In this document: piece after piece, positions 48,942 to 60,081 of the stretch
Layout: each line of letters begins with the position of its first letter
Position numbering within the stretch: the stretch's first letter is position 1
NCBI GenBank assembly: GCA_030267565.1
Contig: BRXU01000017.1
Location: 1,768,501-1,832,500 of the forward strand
Length of the DNA stretch: 64,000 nucleotides
Origin: Pleodorina starrii
Taxonomy: Eukaryota > Chlorophyta > Chlorophyceae > Chlamydomonadales > Volvocaceae
Reading direction: 5' to 3'
The notes under the pieces: generated by a model
The model's database searches: none
What the model was told of the DNA's origin: nothing
What the model saw: the letters and a program-made list of their open reading frames with translations, nothing else
Translations under genes and position numbers: made by a program

Positions 48942-51427
48942 CAGGGTGAGGTTGACCTTCTCCGTCGACGGGGAGGTGGTGCTGGCCGCGTTCTGCGCCA
49001 CAATTTCGTGGAGCTTCTGCCGCAGAAGCGCGCTGTCGGACTTGGACATCATCCCGTCGATGATCTTGGTGGCCTGCGGGGGCGACAGCGGGGGCGTGAG
49101 AGCGTGGGTGTGAGCGCGCGCGGGCAAAGGCATGCAACGCGCGCAGCGGGACTCGCTATCCGGGCACACGCACTCTCACATAAACATGGCACGTGACGGA
49201 GGCACACAACAAGGCAACACAACAAGGCAACACAACAAGGCAACACAACAAGGCAACACAACAAGGCAACACAACAAGGCAACACAACAAGGCAACACAA
49301 CAAGGCAACACAACAAGGCAACAAACCGCTTCAGGGCTCCCGAAGGGAGCGGCGAGGCAGGCAAGAGTGTAGCGGTGTCGGTCAGCCAAGCAACCGACGT
49401 TGGATCAGGACTTCCGGAGGGCTAATGGCTGATGTGGGTCACGATGGCATCAGGCGGGTCCCGTCTGTGTGCCCAACATCAACCCATTGGCAGAGATGTT
49501 CAAAACATTAATCATCGGCGGCACGTCGGGTTGCAACGGGTGATTATTTACTTTGCGCCGGCTGCCTCGCATCAGGCACAATGCCACGTGACACGTCGGG
49601 TTCTGTATGGCCCGTACTCACCACGAAGGTCTTGGTGTCCTTGTCGATGCTCCATCCCATCCAGCCCAGCCGCGTGTCAACGATCTGGGTCGGGGGGGCA
49701 CAGGGCCGCGATCAGGAAGGACGGGTTGGGTTTGGGGATCAGAGAACGCAGCGAAGGAAAGAAAGCGCACACGGGGGCCTGCTTAGGGCCTGCTGAGGGC
49801 CCTCAAGACTCCAGGGGCAGCTTGGCTCTTCTTGACAAGGCGATATCAAACAATAAGGCCAAACCGGACGCCAGAAGCAACAGGTCGGGCATCCTGCGCG
49901 CATCGCCACGATTCGAAAACGACGGAGGGTGGCAATGTACCCGTGCACCAGGCGAGGGCTAGCTGGGCTCCTACTCGCTCACCCACACACGGAAGACCCG
50001 CACAGAGCTGACTCGGAAGCGCAGGCCCTTCATTTCCGGCCACAATCGCAATCACGCAACGTACCGGGCGGGAGAGGAACATCTCGGTCCTGAACGCCTC
50101 CTCTTGTTTTTTGTTGATAAGGCAGCACATGCAGAAGAGCTCGGAGTTTTTGTGCTTGATGTTAAACACGTAATCCTTGATGTCCTTGCGCTCGATGCAG
50201 AACTGTGTTCGACGTGTACGGCAGTACGTGGCAGTACGTCAGCAGGTGCGACATGTTGCTGCTGATGTTTCCGTGGGCTCCATAACTATGAGGCACGTGT
50301 TAAAAGCATGAGCTGCATTGTGCAGTGCCGTGTATCTGTGTAGACGGAGCACAAATTGACGTACATGCGAAGGTTGAGGAAGCAACGGTGGTGTGGTGTG
50401 ACAAGGAATCTGCGTGCTGCGACCTCCGCGACCGGCGCTCGATCGGCAGGACGTTGTCAACCCCCTGCCCATATCCCTGCCGTACCTGCTCTTCGTAGCC
50501 GCTGTCAACGTTGTTGGGGCAGCAGCACATGCCCGACACGTAGTAGCAGCACTTTTTGATCCCCGGCTCGTTGCATTGCATCTTCTCTCGCATCACGATG
50601 CGCCTGCAGGGGAAGGCGGTAATGGCGGTGACGGCGATGCGTCACGGCGGCAGCGGCAGCGGTTAGTAACTCCCTTGCCGTGACTGGGTGCGTGGTAGCG
50701 TGCCATGGCAATGGCGACCAGGCTTCTATTGCTTTTTAAAAAAGCCGATGGTATCGTTGGACGACACTCAATCGCCGGAGACCAGGCTGACGCACCGACG
50801 CGCGCCCACTCACTTGCTTGTGACGAGAATCTGCACCGACCACGACTGCGTCGGAATGTAGCACTCGCAGAGGCACTGGCAGGTCATGTAATACTTTATC
50901 TTCTTGATCAAACGGGTGACGAAGCCGTCCGTCACGCGGCCCTGAAGCAACGCAGGCAGCGCATACGTCAGGGAATCGGATCCGGACAAACGATGGCGAC
51001 TCCCAACAATGTTGCAATGTTCTCACCGTGGCCTTGTATTCGCAGGAGAACCTGTGGGAACATCGAAACGGTGAAGTCAAGTGCACATTTCGGTTAGCAT
51101 CTTCAGACATCGAAGAGGGTTATTGTCATGAAAGTAATTACAACGGGGAGTCCATAGCAAGTGTAGTTTTCCGCTACGTGTACATGGCGATCAATGTTCT
51201 AGAGGGAGCGGGTTCTGGCGCGCCAGCGAGGATGCCGACTCGCTCAAAGTTAGCTGTGCCACCACCGACATACTTTTGATAATGTACACTTACTCCTCGA
51301 CTTCATCGTCCATGAGCTCGATGCCCTGGGAGCTCTTTTTTGTACACTGGCTCGAAACCGCCGCCCCCATTACGGCCGCGGACCGCTCGGCGTTCATCGA
51401 GGGAGTCACTTTAACCAGCTGCGACAT
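48939..51427 (-). CDS. Cys-rich protein A, paralogue of the gene at 55.4-58.2 kb, function unknown
   Basis: Seven exons from the 5' end: 51294-51427, 51027-51051, 50814-50941, 50486-50603, 50065-50202, 49622-49684, 48939-49073; 741 nt, 246 aa. Exon 2 is a 25-nt micro-exon. Three cysteine clusters stand out: TCQCLCEC, KCCYY...GMCCCP, and LFCMCCL. The order is an acidic N-terminus, TDGFVTRLIKKIKYYM, a beta-like stretch SWSVQILVTSKRIVMRE, then FCIERKDIKDY and FLSRP, then LGWMGWSIDKDTKTF, and a C-terminal helix MSKSDSALLRQKLHEIV. The beta pattern with T-S-K-R-I recalls PH/GRAM-like folds, but this is only a resemblance. No signal peptide or membrane helix is clear. The internal exon lengths are the same as in the paralogue, which confirms the model. 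The cysteines could bind metal or be acylated. Confidence 0.8.
49203..49322. repeat. 13-bp minisatellite (ACAACAAGGCAAC), about nine copies
   Basis: Perfect or near-perfect head-to-tail copies in the last intron of Cys-rich gene A. The homologous intron of gene B lacks it, so it arose or expanded after the duplication. Confidence 0.92.
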
Positions 51428-52756
51428 CGTTGGAACCTTGCGCTAAGCAGGCTTGCCCTCAAACGACGGATTAAAGGACAGACAGCACAAGAGTCGTTAC
51501 TACGATAAGAATCCGATGCACCAATCACTCGATGTGCTTTGTGTGCACAAAAATGTGTTATATGCGTTTGCGTGATGAAGTTAATAAGTGCCCAGACCGC
51601 TTTTTAAAGTCCGCCGGTGATCGTACTGCTGCTTTCAAGGACCAAAAGTGCACAGACGCAAACACTTAGAGATGATCCCAATCCCAGGTCGAAAATTTAT
51701 GACTTAACATATTTGAATAACGCGGCCGCGTAACTGGCTTGGGTTCTTCAATGCCGCTTTCGGCATACGTACTCCTTGCGTCCTTGCTCCTTGGGGTGTG
51801 ACAGCCTGCACGTATACTTCCGGTAATTAAATAATAAAAATCGTTCTTATAAGCAAAGGTATTTTGTTTAATGGACGTCTGCAAGCGCCGGTTGAATTGC
51901 GGCCGTCGCCCCTTGCCTTACTTGGAAAACACGAGACGTCTAGTCCTAATTTTTGCCCAAAAAGCAGACAAATGCCAAAAAATGAACGCACATATCTTCA
52001 ACTAAATATGATAGAAAGTAAGATAGTGGAAAAGAGAATGTCGGCGCGCAGTGACAAGTTTGACAGCTGGCAGCGAGGTGCAGCGTTTACGACAGCCCTC
52101 GTTAAACCCGCAGCAATACGCACGATATCAAAACAATTGACTTGATTTTATGTTCGTGTGGCTCACCACAACACCCGTGCAGTCCTTACACTCATCATCT
52201 CGATCGTAACTATACATGGGACGAGGGAAACTGACTTTCCACGCGGATCCTCCTATGCTTAGGACGCGCGGGCATTCGGCACGGGCGGGCTCTGCTCAAA
52301 TCGCTAAGTTTGCAGGGCAGACCGCGGAGCATAAATAGATCGGGTCCAAACCATGGATTCATCAGCAACGTCGATCTTGACATCGCTACGTCAGCAACTC
52401 GTGTGCAGGCAAAACAGCAATCCCCCGTCCATGCCAACGCCTCGATCTACCCCTGCCTGCATGGACCTGCCGCCCCAGGCGCTCGGTAGCTAGCTGCTAC
52501 CCTTCCTACCCTTCCACTAGCACTTGTATTGCGGATTGGTACGGGTTTAACTTTAATGGTCTTATCTTATGAATAAATGATGAATGACTATATGCACATT
52601 ACACAAACAGCGTCTCCTCCTTTTTGGGCGGGGCCCCAGCGCTGATCTGATTAATATAAGACTCCCCCCCGCGCCATCGTCTCCGCCCACCGCGCTCCGC
52701 GGCACGAACCCCTGCCCCTGCGACGTCAAGCCTACCACAGAGTCGTGCGATCGCAC
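51428..52756. other. 5' region of gene A and 3' region of the ankyrin gene
   Basis: About 1.3 kb, clearly AT-rich. The part at about 51,650-51,780 resembles the sequence upstream of gene B near 58,530-58,640 (shared CACTTAGAGAT and GCGTAACTGGCT), so the duplication extends into the upstream region. A minus-strand TGTAA at 52,599-52,603 ends the ankyrin gene. No other gene seen. Confidence 0.6.
52599..52603 (-). terminator. TGTAA poly(A) signal of the ankyrin gene
   Basis: On the minus strand, about 210 bases after the read-through stop of the ankyrin frame; first candidate downstream. Confidence 0.55.
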
Positions 52757-52812
52757 TAGTTAGCTTTTATCCAGCTCCTCTGTAATGAACTAAAAGCTAC
52801 CTAGTACCTACC

Positions 52813-53271
52813 CTAAAACGGCGCCCGTAGAAACACGCAACCACGAAATGCGGGTGCGGCCCGCATACCGACACCCACCCACCCACCCACCCATCCGCCC
52901 ACCTGCGACATCAGGTACTGCGCAGCGCCAGCGTGGCCCTTCTTGCAAGCCAGCATCAGCGGCGTCAGCCCCGACTCGTCAAAGCTGTTGACGGCGCGGT
53001 AGAGCACGGGGTGGAAGCGCCTCCCAGGGCCGGCGCCGCCGGGGTGCGTCTTGCCCAGCTCGTCGGGCACGTGGGCCCACACGTGCTCACACAGCCGGCG
53101 CAGGACCTCCACCTGTCCACCGGAGGCGCAGGCGTGGTAGATGGTGCGATTCTTCTTGCCGGCGCGCTTGTGGGAGAGGCCCGGGTGGGACTCCAGCGCG
53201 CGTACGGCAGTGTCGACGTCGCCCTCGGCGATCGCGTCGAACAGGGCGGCCGCCTTGGTGGCGAGAACCAT
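52813..53271 (-). CDS. Small ankyrin-repeat protein, C-terminus uncertain
   Basis: The start is the ATG at 53,271 (MVLATKAAALFDAI). The frame to 52,903 encodes about 123 residues with ankyrin-type helices: AAALFDAIAEGDVDTAVRAL, then TIYHACASGGQVEVLRRLCEHV, and GLTPLMLACKKGHAGAAQYL, so roughly two and a half repeats. Ankyrin repeats bind partner proteins; no partner can be named. At 52,902 there is a possible donor (CAG before GTGGGC) followed by a GTGGGTGGGTG run typical of introns in this genome. If it is not spliced, the frame stops at 52,813 (152 aa). If it is spliced, a short last exon at 52,757-52,783 ending in TAG fits phase 0. The gene lies between the two Cys-rich paralogues in the same orientation. 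Confidence 0.7.
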   Translation of the reverse strand: MVLATKAAALFDAIAEGDVDTAVRALESHPGLSHKRAGKKNRTIYHACASGGQVEVLRRLCEHVWAHVPDELGKTHPGGAGPGRRFHPVLYRAVNSFDESGLTPLMLACKKGHAGAAQYLMSQVGGWVGGWVGVGMRAAPAFRGCVFLRAPF

Positions 53272-55422
53272 GTTCAGCTGGATGCGCACGCGCCGCTTCT
53301 ACCGTTGCGTAAGTAGCTGACTATGCGCTCAGTGCTTTAAATTAGTTGGCTGGGCAGAAATGCTTCTACTTCGCGGGTTGTGCGCACGGAGGCGAGCCGA
53401 TATGGGTGGGTGTCGTTGAGTCGAGGATGCGGCCGAACGGCGGCTGGTTGGCGAAGAGAGAACGATATGGTGGCTGGAATGCCAGCCAGAATGAAGCGGT
53501 AACTGTAATATGAGAGGGTAGGAATTGTGTTGAAGAGGCTTATGCGATTGGGCGTAAGCTGCCATGGCGCGGGATGTGGACGCGCCACGGCGCGGGATGT
53601 GGGCGCGCCCCGGCGCGGGATGTGGGCGCGCATGGAATCGTCAGCGAGTGACGTGGAGAGGGAAGCGCCCGCAGCGCCAGGCGACTAGAGATGGTAGAGT
53701 AATTGTATGGGCGGTAAGAGAACGAGCTGGGAAACGTTCGCTACTGCGTTGCGGTTGTTACAAACGGAACAAATGGATCTGTGGAAGAACTGCAGCGGCG
53801 CAGATGATTAGAACGCGTAAATGTGCGAACCCAGATGGACCGTAAAGTAGCAACGCGAACGCCATAAAAGATATCCGAATCTGTGTCCGAATGATACTGT
53901 TCCGATTCCCACGCGAGGTATCTTTGGTACGAGAAGGGAAGGCTTTTCGCCCAAATCACGGCAACTTGTATTTTTAAACTCCTGTGAAGTATGTAAAATA
54001 TGGCTTTCACTAGATTTCGAATATCTTATGCAACCATGAAGCTGCAAAGCCTTGTGCCGCAGGCGCGTTCGACGCAGAGGCTGGAGCCTTCCAGTAAACA
54101 CGCTAGTTTAAACGTATAAATTACCTTTAGATAACCTAACGCTGTCGCCGAAGGCGACATATGTGCCAGCTCGGTCCTGTTTATTCATAGCCTTCCGCCA
54201 GTACGGTTGATCGTTGGGCGTTGTTTCGACGCCTACGGCCTCGGTTCTTCCATGTATACCAGCACGTTGAATAAGTCAAGCATGTAACTTCACAAGTATG
54301 TTCCCAAGCGCACGCCTGGAAATTTGGATTTTCCGGCGTGAACAGTCTGTTACCCACGGTGAAATTGGAATGCATTTCAAGGCTCCACCATCGGGTAGCA
54401 TATTAAGACATTTGGCATAATTAATAGAATCGAGTTTTGAGAACGTCGATAACATATACCGGCCTGTCTTTATTAGCGCCGAACCAACCAACCTGGTGAC
54501 CAATTGCATCGAGCGGCCGGCTACCGTACTGCAATCTACTGTAAGGCGCACCCTGAGCGCCTACTGGCACCACAAGAGTGACAAACAAACATCTCAGTGG
54601 GCGCGCCGGATGCGCCACAGGCCGCAAAGTAAGCCCGCGGAAAGGTACGCGTCCCAGGCGCGCAACATACAAAACAAATTTGCCCGGACGTTACACAGTG
54701 GGGATGCAGGGGGGCCACAGGACGCGGATGCTTGTGACCGGGGATGCCGACACTGTGGGCAGGTTGGGGTGGGGGCTGCGGATGCGGGCGTGGGGAGATG
54801 CGTCCGACCGAAAAGGCTGCGTGAGCGGGGGGTCACCCGCAGGATGCTTTCATGCGGACTCGGTTACTGCCCCCCTTACCATACGAAACCAAAAATGCCC
54901 CATAAGTAGATAGCAACACCCTCATCGAGCTCATTCGTTTTGAAGCGTGTGGCTCCAGCCTCGAAAAGTCATGAAATTATTGAACGGCACACGTGACAAT
55001 GGAAGCGCGTGGCACAAACACAGAATCAAAAACCTGTTCCATGCGGAAAAACGTCCACACCCCCCTTCATAACAGGCAAAATACTCAAGCCTCTTTCTCT
55101 TCCCCTTCCCTTTACCCCAAACCCCATTCTCCGCCTAACACCCTTGACATCGCCGCGCTGCCGTCCTCTTGGACCCTGCCTTGGCATTTCAAGACCCCAT
55201 GCCGAACACGCGGGATTAATATATGAAGTCATTTTGGATTCCAGTCTTGTCCATCATGACCAACGTGCATGGCACAAACGTTCGTACTTTGTGGCCATAC
55301 GGCAAGTCATGTGGGCCGGCACCGTCGTACCAAGCTAACGGCCCGTGGGTCGGCTCCAGCGCTCCATCTGGGAGGTCCTGGATGCCACTGCGTCGGAAGG
55401 ACGTGAGCAACAGCGTGGTCAC
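53272..55422. other. Region between the ankyrin gene and Cys-rich gene B
   Basis: About 2.15 kb, AT-rich. It carries a 23-bp triple repeat at 53,566-53,632, near the ankyrin gene's start. No supported gene; the longest frames (about 110-137 codons) lack splice sites in phase and any family feature. It should include the ankyrin promoter and the 3'UTR of gene B. Confidence 0.55.
53566..53632. repeat. 23-bp tandem repeat, three copies, upstream of the ankyrin gene
   Basis: The unit begins GGCGCGGGATGTGG and ends with GCGCGCC or a close variant. Three copies in a row, about 300 bases upstream of the ankyrin ATG, CpG-dense against an AT-rich background. Confidence 0.88.
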
Positions 55423-58234
55423 TCAACAACCCAAGCAACCCAAGCAGAGAAGCTTCTTCATCAGGCCGCGGGCGGAATCAAGCCCTGGCACCGCGGGCAA
55501 GGGGCCCGCCGTCGCCGTCGCTCCACCACCGCGGGCCAGGTTAATGGTGATCTCCTTCGTTGACGGGGAGGTGCACTTATCCGCGTTCTGCGCCACAATC
55601 TCGTGGAGCTTCTGACGCAGAAGCGCGCTGTCGGACTTGGACATCAGCCCTCCGATGTCCTTCTTGGCCTGCATGGGCGATCGAGGGAGCCGACAGCAAC
55701 AGCACGCGTGAGGGAAGGACGTGGGCGTGCACCAGGTGCAGCCGCCGCCGCAGCAGCAGCAGGGGCGCATCAGCCGGGGCGCACGCGCACATACCGTATG
55801 CACACACACATGCAGAGAGCGAGGGCGAGAGACACAAAGGAAGGTGCGCGTCGGGGTCTAACAAACGGCTGCAGGAATGTCCTCTGGGGTCCTCCCCGGG
55901 AGTCGTGGCGGGCGGCTGGCGATGTTGGCGGGGGGCGGACGAGGTAACGGACGGCGGATGCAGAGGGCTGAAGGCCAACATGGACCATTTAGGGGTCTGG
56001 ATGTCCCAGGCGTAGAGCACTACGCAGGCACAAGGCCAGGCGGCACGTCGGGTTATGTACGGCCCGTACTTACCACGAAAGTCTTGGTGTCCTGGTCGAT
56101 GGTCCATCCTATCCAGCCCAACCGCGTGTCAACGATCTGGGTTGTTAGGGCGGGGGGCACAGGGCCGCGATCAGGAAGGAGGGGTTGGGGTTTGGGGATC
56201 AGAGGAACGCAGCGAAGGAAGAGAGCGCACACGGGGGGGCAAGGGCCTGCTGAGGGCCCTCCAGACGCAAGGCGGAGCATGCCGCTTCACATGGCCCTAT
56301 TTATGCAATAAAACGGCTGGGTTCCATGCGCGTTTGGACTTCAGGTGACAACACATCAGTGCACAGGGGGTTATCGTGGTTGCTACAATGAGGGGCTCCA
56401 GAAGACTCCGGAAGGGCAGAGCCAACGGGCCAGCAGCTGGCCCTTCGTGCACATACCGGTAGGAGGAGGCTGAGCGGGCTTTGGTCCGCTCGCCCAAGAG
56501 GGCCCAAAAGCACGAACACGTGCACGCAGCCCGCCCAGAAGCACATGCCCTCCCTATCACGACCTGCAAAGTGAGGGTCCTCCCCGACTTGGAAATAAAA
56601 ACAATCACGCAACGCACCGGGCGGCTGAGGAAGAGCTGGGTTACGAATGCCTCCTCCACTTTTTTGTTGATAAGGCAGCACATGCAGAAGAGCTCGGAGT
56701 CCTTGTGCGTGATGTTGAAGGTGTAATCCTTGATGTCCTTGCGCTCAATGCAGAACTGCGCGCGCGTTGTATCAAGGAGTAAGCGGCTGTACGACAACAA
56801 GGTCCTATATGGTATGGAATGAGTGCCGTAGATTACCGTACACCCGCTCCGTTGCTGTTCGTTAATCGAGAGGCGGTCCTTTGGGTCCTCTGTTAACCGA
56901 TGCACGCGTACTTTGTCGAACGGATTACGCTCCGTGGACGCGTTGAGACAGGTAGAAACCGAGGGGTCCCACACCGGGTCATGCTCTCTTGCAACGGGCG
57001 CAGACGGCCTCAAGGCCCAACCCCACGGCCATGCCGCCTGCAGATCATCACGCCTCCCTTCCCCCCCCCCGGGTAAGTAAGGGGGGTTCGGTCACATGGG
57101 ACTCGCCAAAGGGCGACCGCCGTGCTGCAGCGGGTTCGTTGGTCGGCTGGTTGTAGATTTGGTTCAGTGACTGGCTGGCTGGCTGGCTGGCTTATTGACG
57201 GATTGACGCACGCGCTACAGTCGCTGCCAAAAGTGGTGGTAGCTGAGTCGGAAGCAGGCTGCAGCGCCGTCGTTGTGTCTGTCGCTCGGCCGATCGCGCA
57301 TCGGGCATCGCACATAACCCGAGCAGGTCAGACCCCCCTGCCCATATCCCTGCCGTTACCTGCTCTTCGTAGCCGCTGTCAACGTTGTTGGGGCAGCAGC
57401 ACATGCCCGACAAGTAGTAGCAGCACTTTTTGGCCCCCGGCTCGCGGCAAAGCTCCCTTTCCCGCAGCACGATGCGTCTGCAGGAGAAGGTACGTAGTAA
57501 TGGCGGTGGCGGCGATGCGTCACGGCGGCAGCGGCGGCAGCGGCGGCATTCTTCAACCGATATCTGCATCACACCGTCGTAGTGTGTTGATGCGGCGGTG
57601 GACCGTGGGACTGCTTCCGTACCGGTACTGACCGTACTAACGCGCCGACAGGCGCCGACTCACTTGTTAGTGATGAGCACCTGCACCGACCACGACTGCT
57701 CCGGAATGTAGCACTCGCAGAGGCACTGGCATGTCATGTAGTACTTGATCTTCTTGATCAAACGGGTGACGAAGCCGTCCGTCACGCGGCCCTGAAGCAA
57801 CGCCAGCAACACAAACAGCGCATTCGTCGAGCCTTCAGCTGCGTTCAACCATGATCTAAAAAAGAAACATTGCTTTGTTCTCACCGTAGCCTTGTATTCG
57901 CAGCAAAACCTGGGGAAAACATGGAAAGGAAGAAGTCAAAGGAGGAAAGGACATCTTAGATGCGTCTGCAACGAGGATTGCTTCATGAAGGCACACTTCG
58001 ATCGGGCGACTCAAAGGACATACTTGTATGATTTTTGTTTGTGAATGATCTCTGCTCAACATATTAGAGGGAGTGGGCGCGCCAGCGAGGACGCCGAGGC
58101 GGCCAACCATTGCAGCCAAGTCCCAGCCGACATGCTTATAACACCCCAACTTACTCCTCGACTTCATCTGCCATGAGATCGATGCCCTGTCTGCTTTTCC
58201 TTGTGCTCAGGCTTGGGACAGCCGCACTACTCAT
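55423..58234 (-). CDS. Cys-rich protein B, paralogue of the gene at 48.9-51.4 kb, function unknown
   Basis: Seven exons from the 5' end: 58155-58234, 57885-57909, 57664-57791, 57360-57477, 56618-56755, 56074-56136, 55423-55668; 798 nt, 265 aa. Exons 2-6 have exactly the lengths of gene A (25, 128, 118, 138, 63 nt), and the proteins are similar throughout, including all three Cys clusters and LGWIGWTIDQDTKTF. Two differences matter. The codon at the position of A's start is ATA (58,280-58,282), so translation probably begins at the internal ATG at 58,234, which removes about 15 residues. The last exon is longer and adds an Ala/Gly-rich tail ending in CLGCLGC, a possible acylation site. Function unknown; no targeting signal seen. 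Confidence 0.8.
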
Positions 58235-59488
58235 TTCAGCTGGGGGCCCTTCGGCGTTTATCGGAGGGTTCAGCTGGTATATCGGAAGCCCGTGCTTATA
58301 TGGCAAACAGCGGATCAATAATGCTGTGAGTTAAAGTTATTACGGCTGCAATGGAGGCTTCCGAACGAGCAGACTTCCACAATGAATATTATGCTTTGCA
58401 CACGAACATGGATGTTTTGTTGGGCTTTGCGTAATGCAGATAAGATAGCCCATTGGTTATCTACAGCCCGCCAATGTTCGTACTTCTCCCCCAAAAAACG
58501 CCCAAAAGTACTGCCCCTTACGAAAGCGCGCAAACGCAAGCACTTAGAGATTACTCTAACCATGCCACCAGAATACCATAAATACTGTGGTAATACATAT
58601 TGAATCGCTTCGGCGGCGTAACTGGCTCGGGTTCCTTATATCCGACTCCAGTGAATAGGGGTACGAGTCGGCGCTTAACGCAGCATACGCCAAGGCTTCC
58701 GGACATTGAAAGTGATGAAACTTAGGAATGCTCCCAAGTTTTTAGCCATAAGACCGAGTCGTCAGCAGGGTTGCGCTCGTCAAACGATTGCCTCTTTAGG
58801 CAAACAGGATACCACCAGCTCACTAGTCCTGACCCTCAGCGGCATCGCCGGGGGCATAAACGCAAAACGCAAAGTTATAAACCTACAAGATGGATATTGG
58901 AAAGGAAGGTTCTGGTGGCCCGCGACAGTGCTCACCCGCAGATTCGGGCTGTTCGACAGCTTGCAACGTTCATGACATTATGACGGCCCGGGGCCCGCTG
59001 TAACGCCGTGTACGCCACGTTTCCCGCGTTGAAATCATGATCGCCAGTCGAAGCGCCGTTCGAGATGTTGGCTGGCCAAACCGTCCTGATGACGGCCGTG
59101 TACCCTGACAGGGCTGCTGGCAGCCCGTGGGTTACTGTCAGGCCAGAGAATCGGCCTAGTAGTGGGTCAGTCTGTAATTCGGGTAGCAGTATGGGGAGCC
59201 TAGAGGCCAATCAAGCCCCCCGTGGCTGCGGTTTACGGTCTGTCCCCGTGAGGCTTGCGCGTGAGGCTGGGCGGGTAGCTTTTTAAGTATTCATGTTGTC
59301 TGGTCCGGGTTGAGGGCCCCCGGCCCTGGTGCCCCAGCTGCCTTTCCCATTGCGCATAAACGCACTCCCTCCCTCCCTCCCTCCCTCCCGTCCAAGGCGT
59401 CGAGAAGGAGTGGTCCCAAAGCGTATGCTGACGCTGCACTGTGACCGGGGGGCAGCCAAGTCCCTTTCTGGCTCCTCTGGTGTTGTGA

Positions 59489-59523
59489 TCCTGGATCTGG
59501 ATCTGGATCTGGATCTGGATCTG
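59489..59523. repeat. GGATCT hexamer array, five to six copies
   Basis: Tandem GGATCT units. The complementary hexamer occurs in the other orientation at 48,915-48,941, so the interval with both Cys-rich genes lies between two inverted arrays. Confidence 0.9.
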
Positions 59524-59847
59524 CAGGACAGCGCTCCGCGTTGCGTTGTGACATCACATGGCTCCACGAGCCCCAGCCCCGGTCCCACGGGAGGACTCAT
59601 CCCCCCGGGGGGGGCGCAGCTCCCCTCAAGGGGCCCCTGCACCACACGCGCACGGCGGCAGCACGCACCGCACCGCATCCACACCACATCCGCGTCCGCA
59701 CCCACCAACCCCGCATGCACACACACACACCCCAAACCAAACCAGGCCGCCCTCTGAATGACCCTTCGGGACCCCCAACCACCCCCACCACCACCACCCG
59801 TATCACACCACCAGGAATGAGCCCAGTCCTGCTCCGGGCGCCCGGCC

Positions 59848-59882
59848 AGCACAGCACAGCACAGCACAGCACAGCACAGCAC
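59848..59882. repeat. AGCAC pentamer microsatellite, seven copies
   Basis: Seven tandem AGCAC units about 200 bases downstream of the stop of the right-edge gene, probably in its 3'UTR. Confidence 0.9.
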
Positions 59883-60081
59883 GACAAGCTGCGCGTTCAT
59901 CCCCCTCCCTCAGCCGGCCGCCGCATCCCGAGCAAGGACCGGACCGGACCGGACGACAAACTGCACATCCCCGTAGTCAACCACCGCGCCGTGCCGCACC
60001 CCAAGCCCCGAACCCCCCTTTCCTAGCCTAGCTGCTCCCGCTCTGCTCCCGCTCTGCTCCCGGATCTACTGCTCCGGGCGC

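Larger units (their letters stand above)
58235..60081. other. 5' region of gene B and 3' region of the right-edge gene
   Basis: About 1.85 kb. The first 500 bases include sequence shared with the upstream region of gene A. From about 59,280 it becomes GC-rich with several microsatellites (CTCC near 59,366, GGATCT at 59,489, AGCAC at 59,848). No supported gene; the downstream part is probably 3'UTR of the minus-strand gene that follows. Confidence 0.55.

Noticed and set aside
49203..49322. Regular direct repeats that might suggest a CRISPR array.
   Set aside because: Units are contiguous with no spacers, and the genome is eukaryotic.
49049..49324. Several Cys/Leu/Val-rich frames on the minus strand, looking like a membrane protein.
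   Set aside because: They are translations of the 13-bp minisatellite in an intron.
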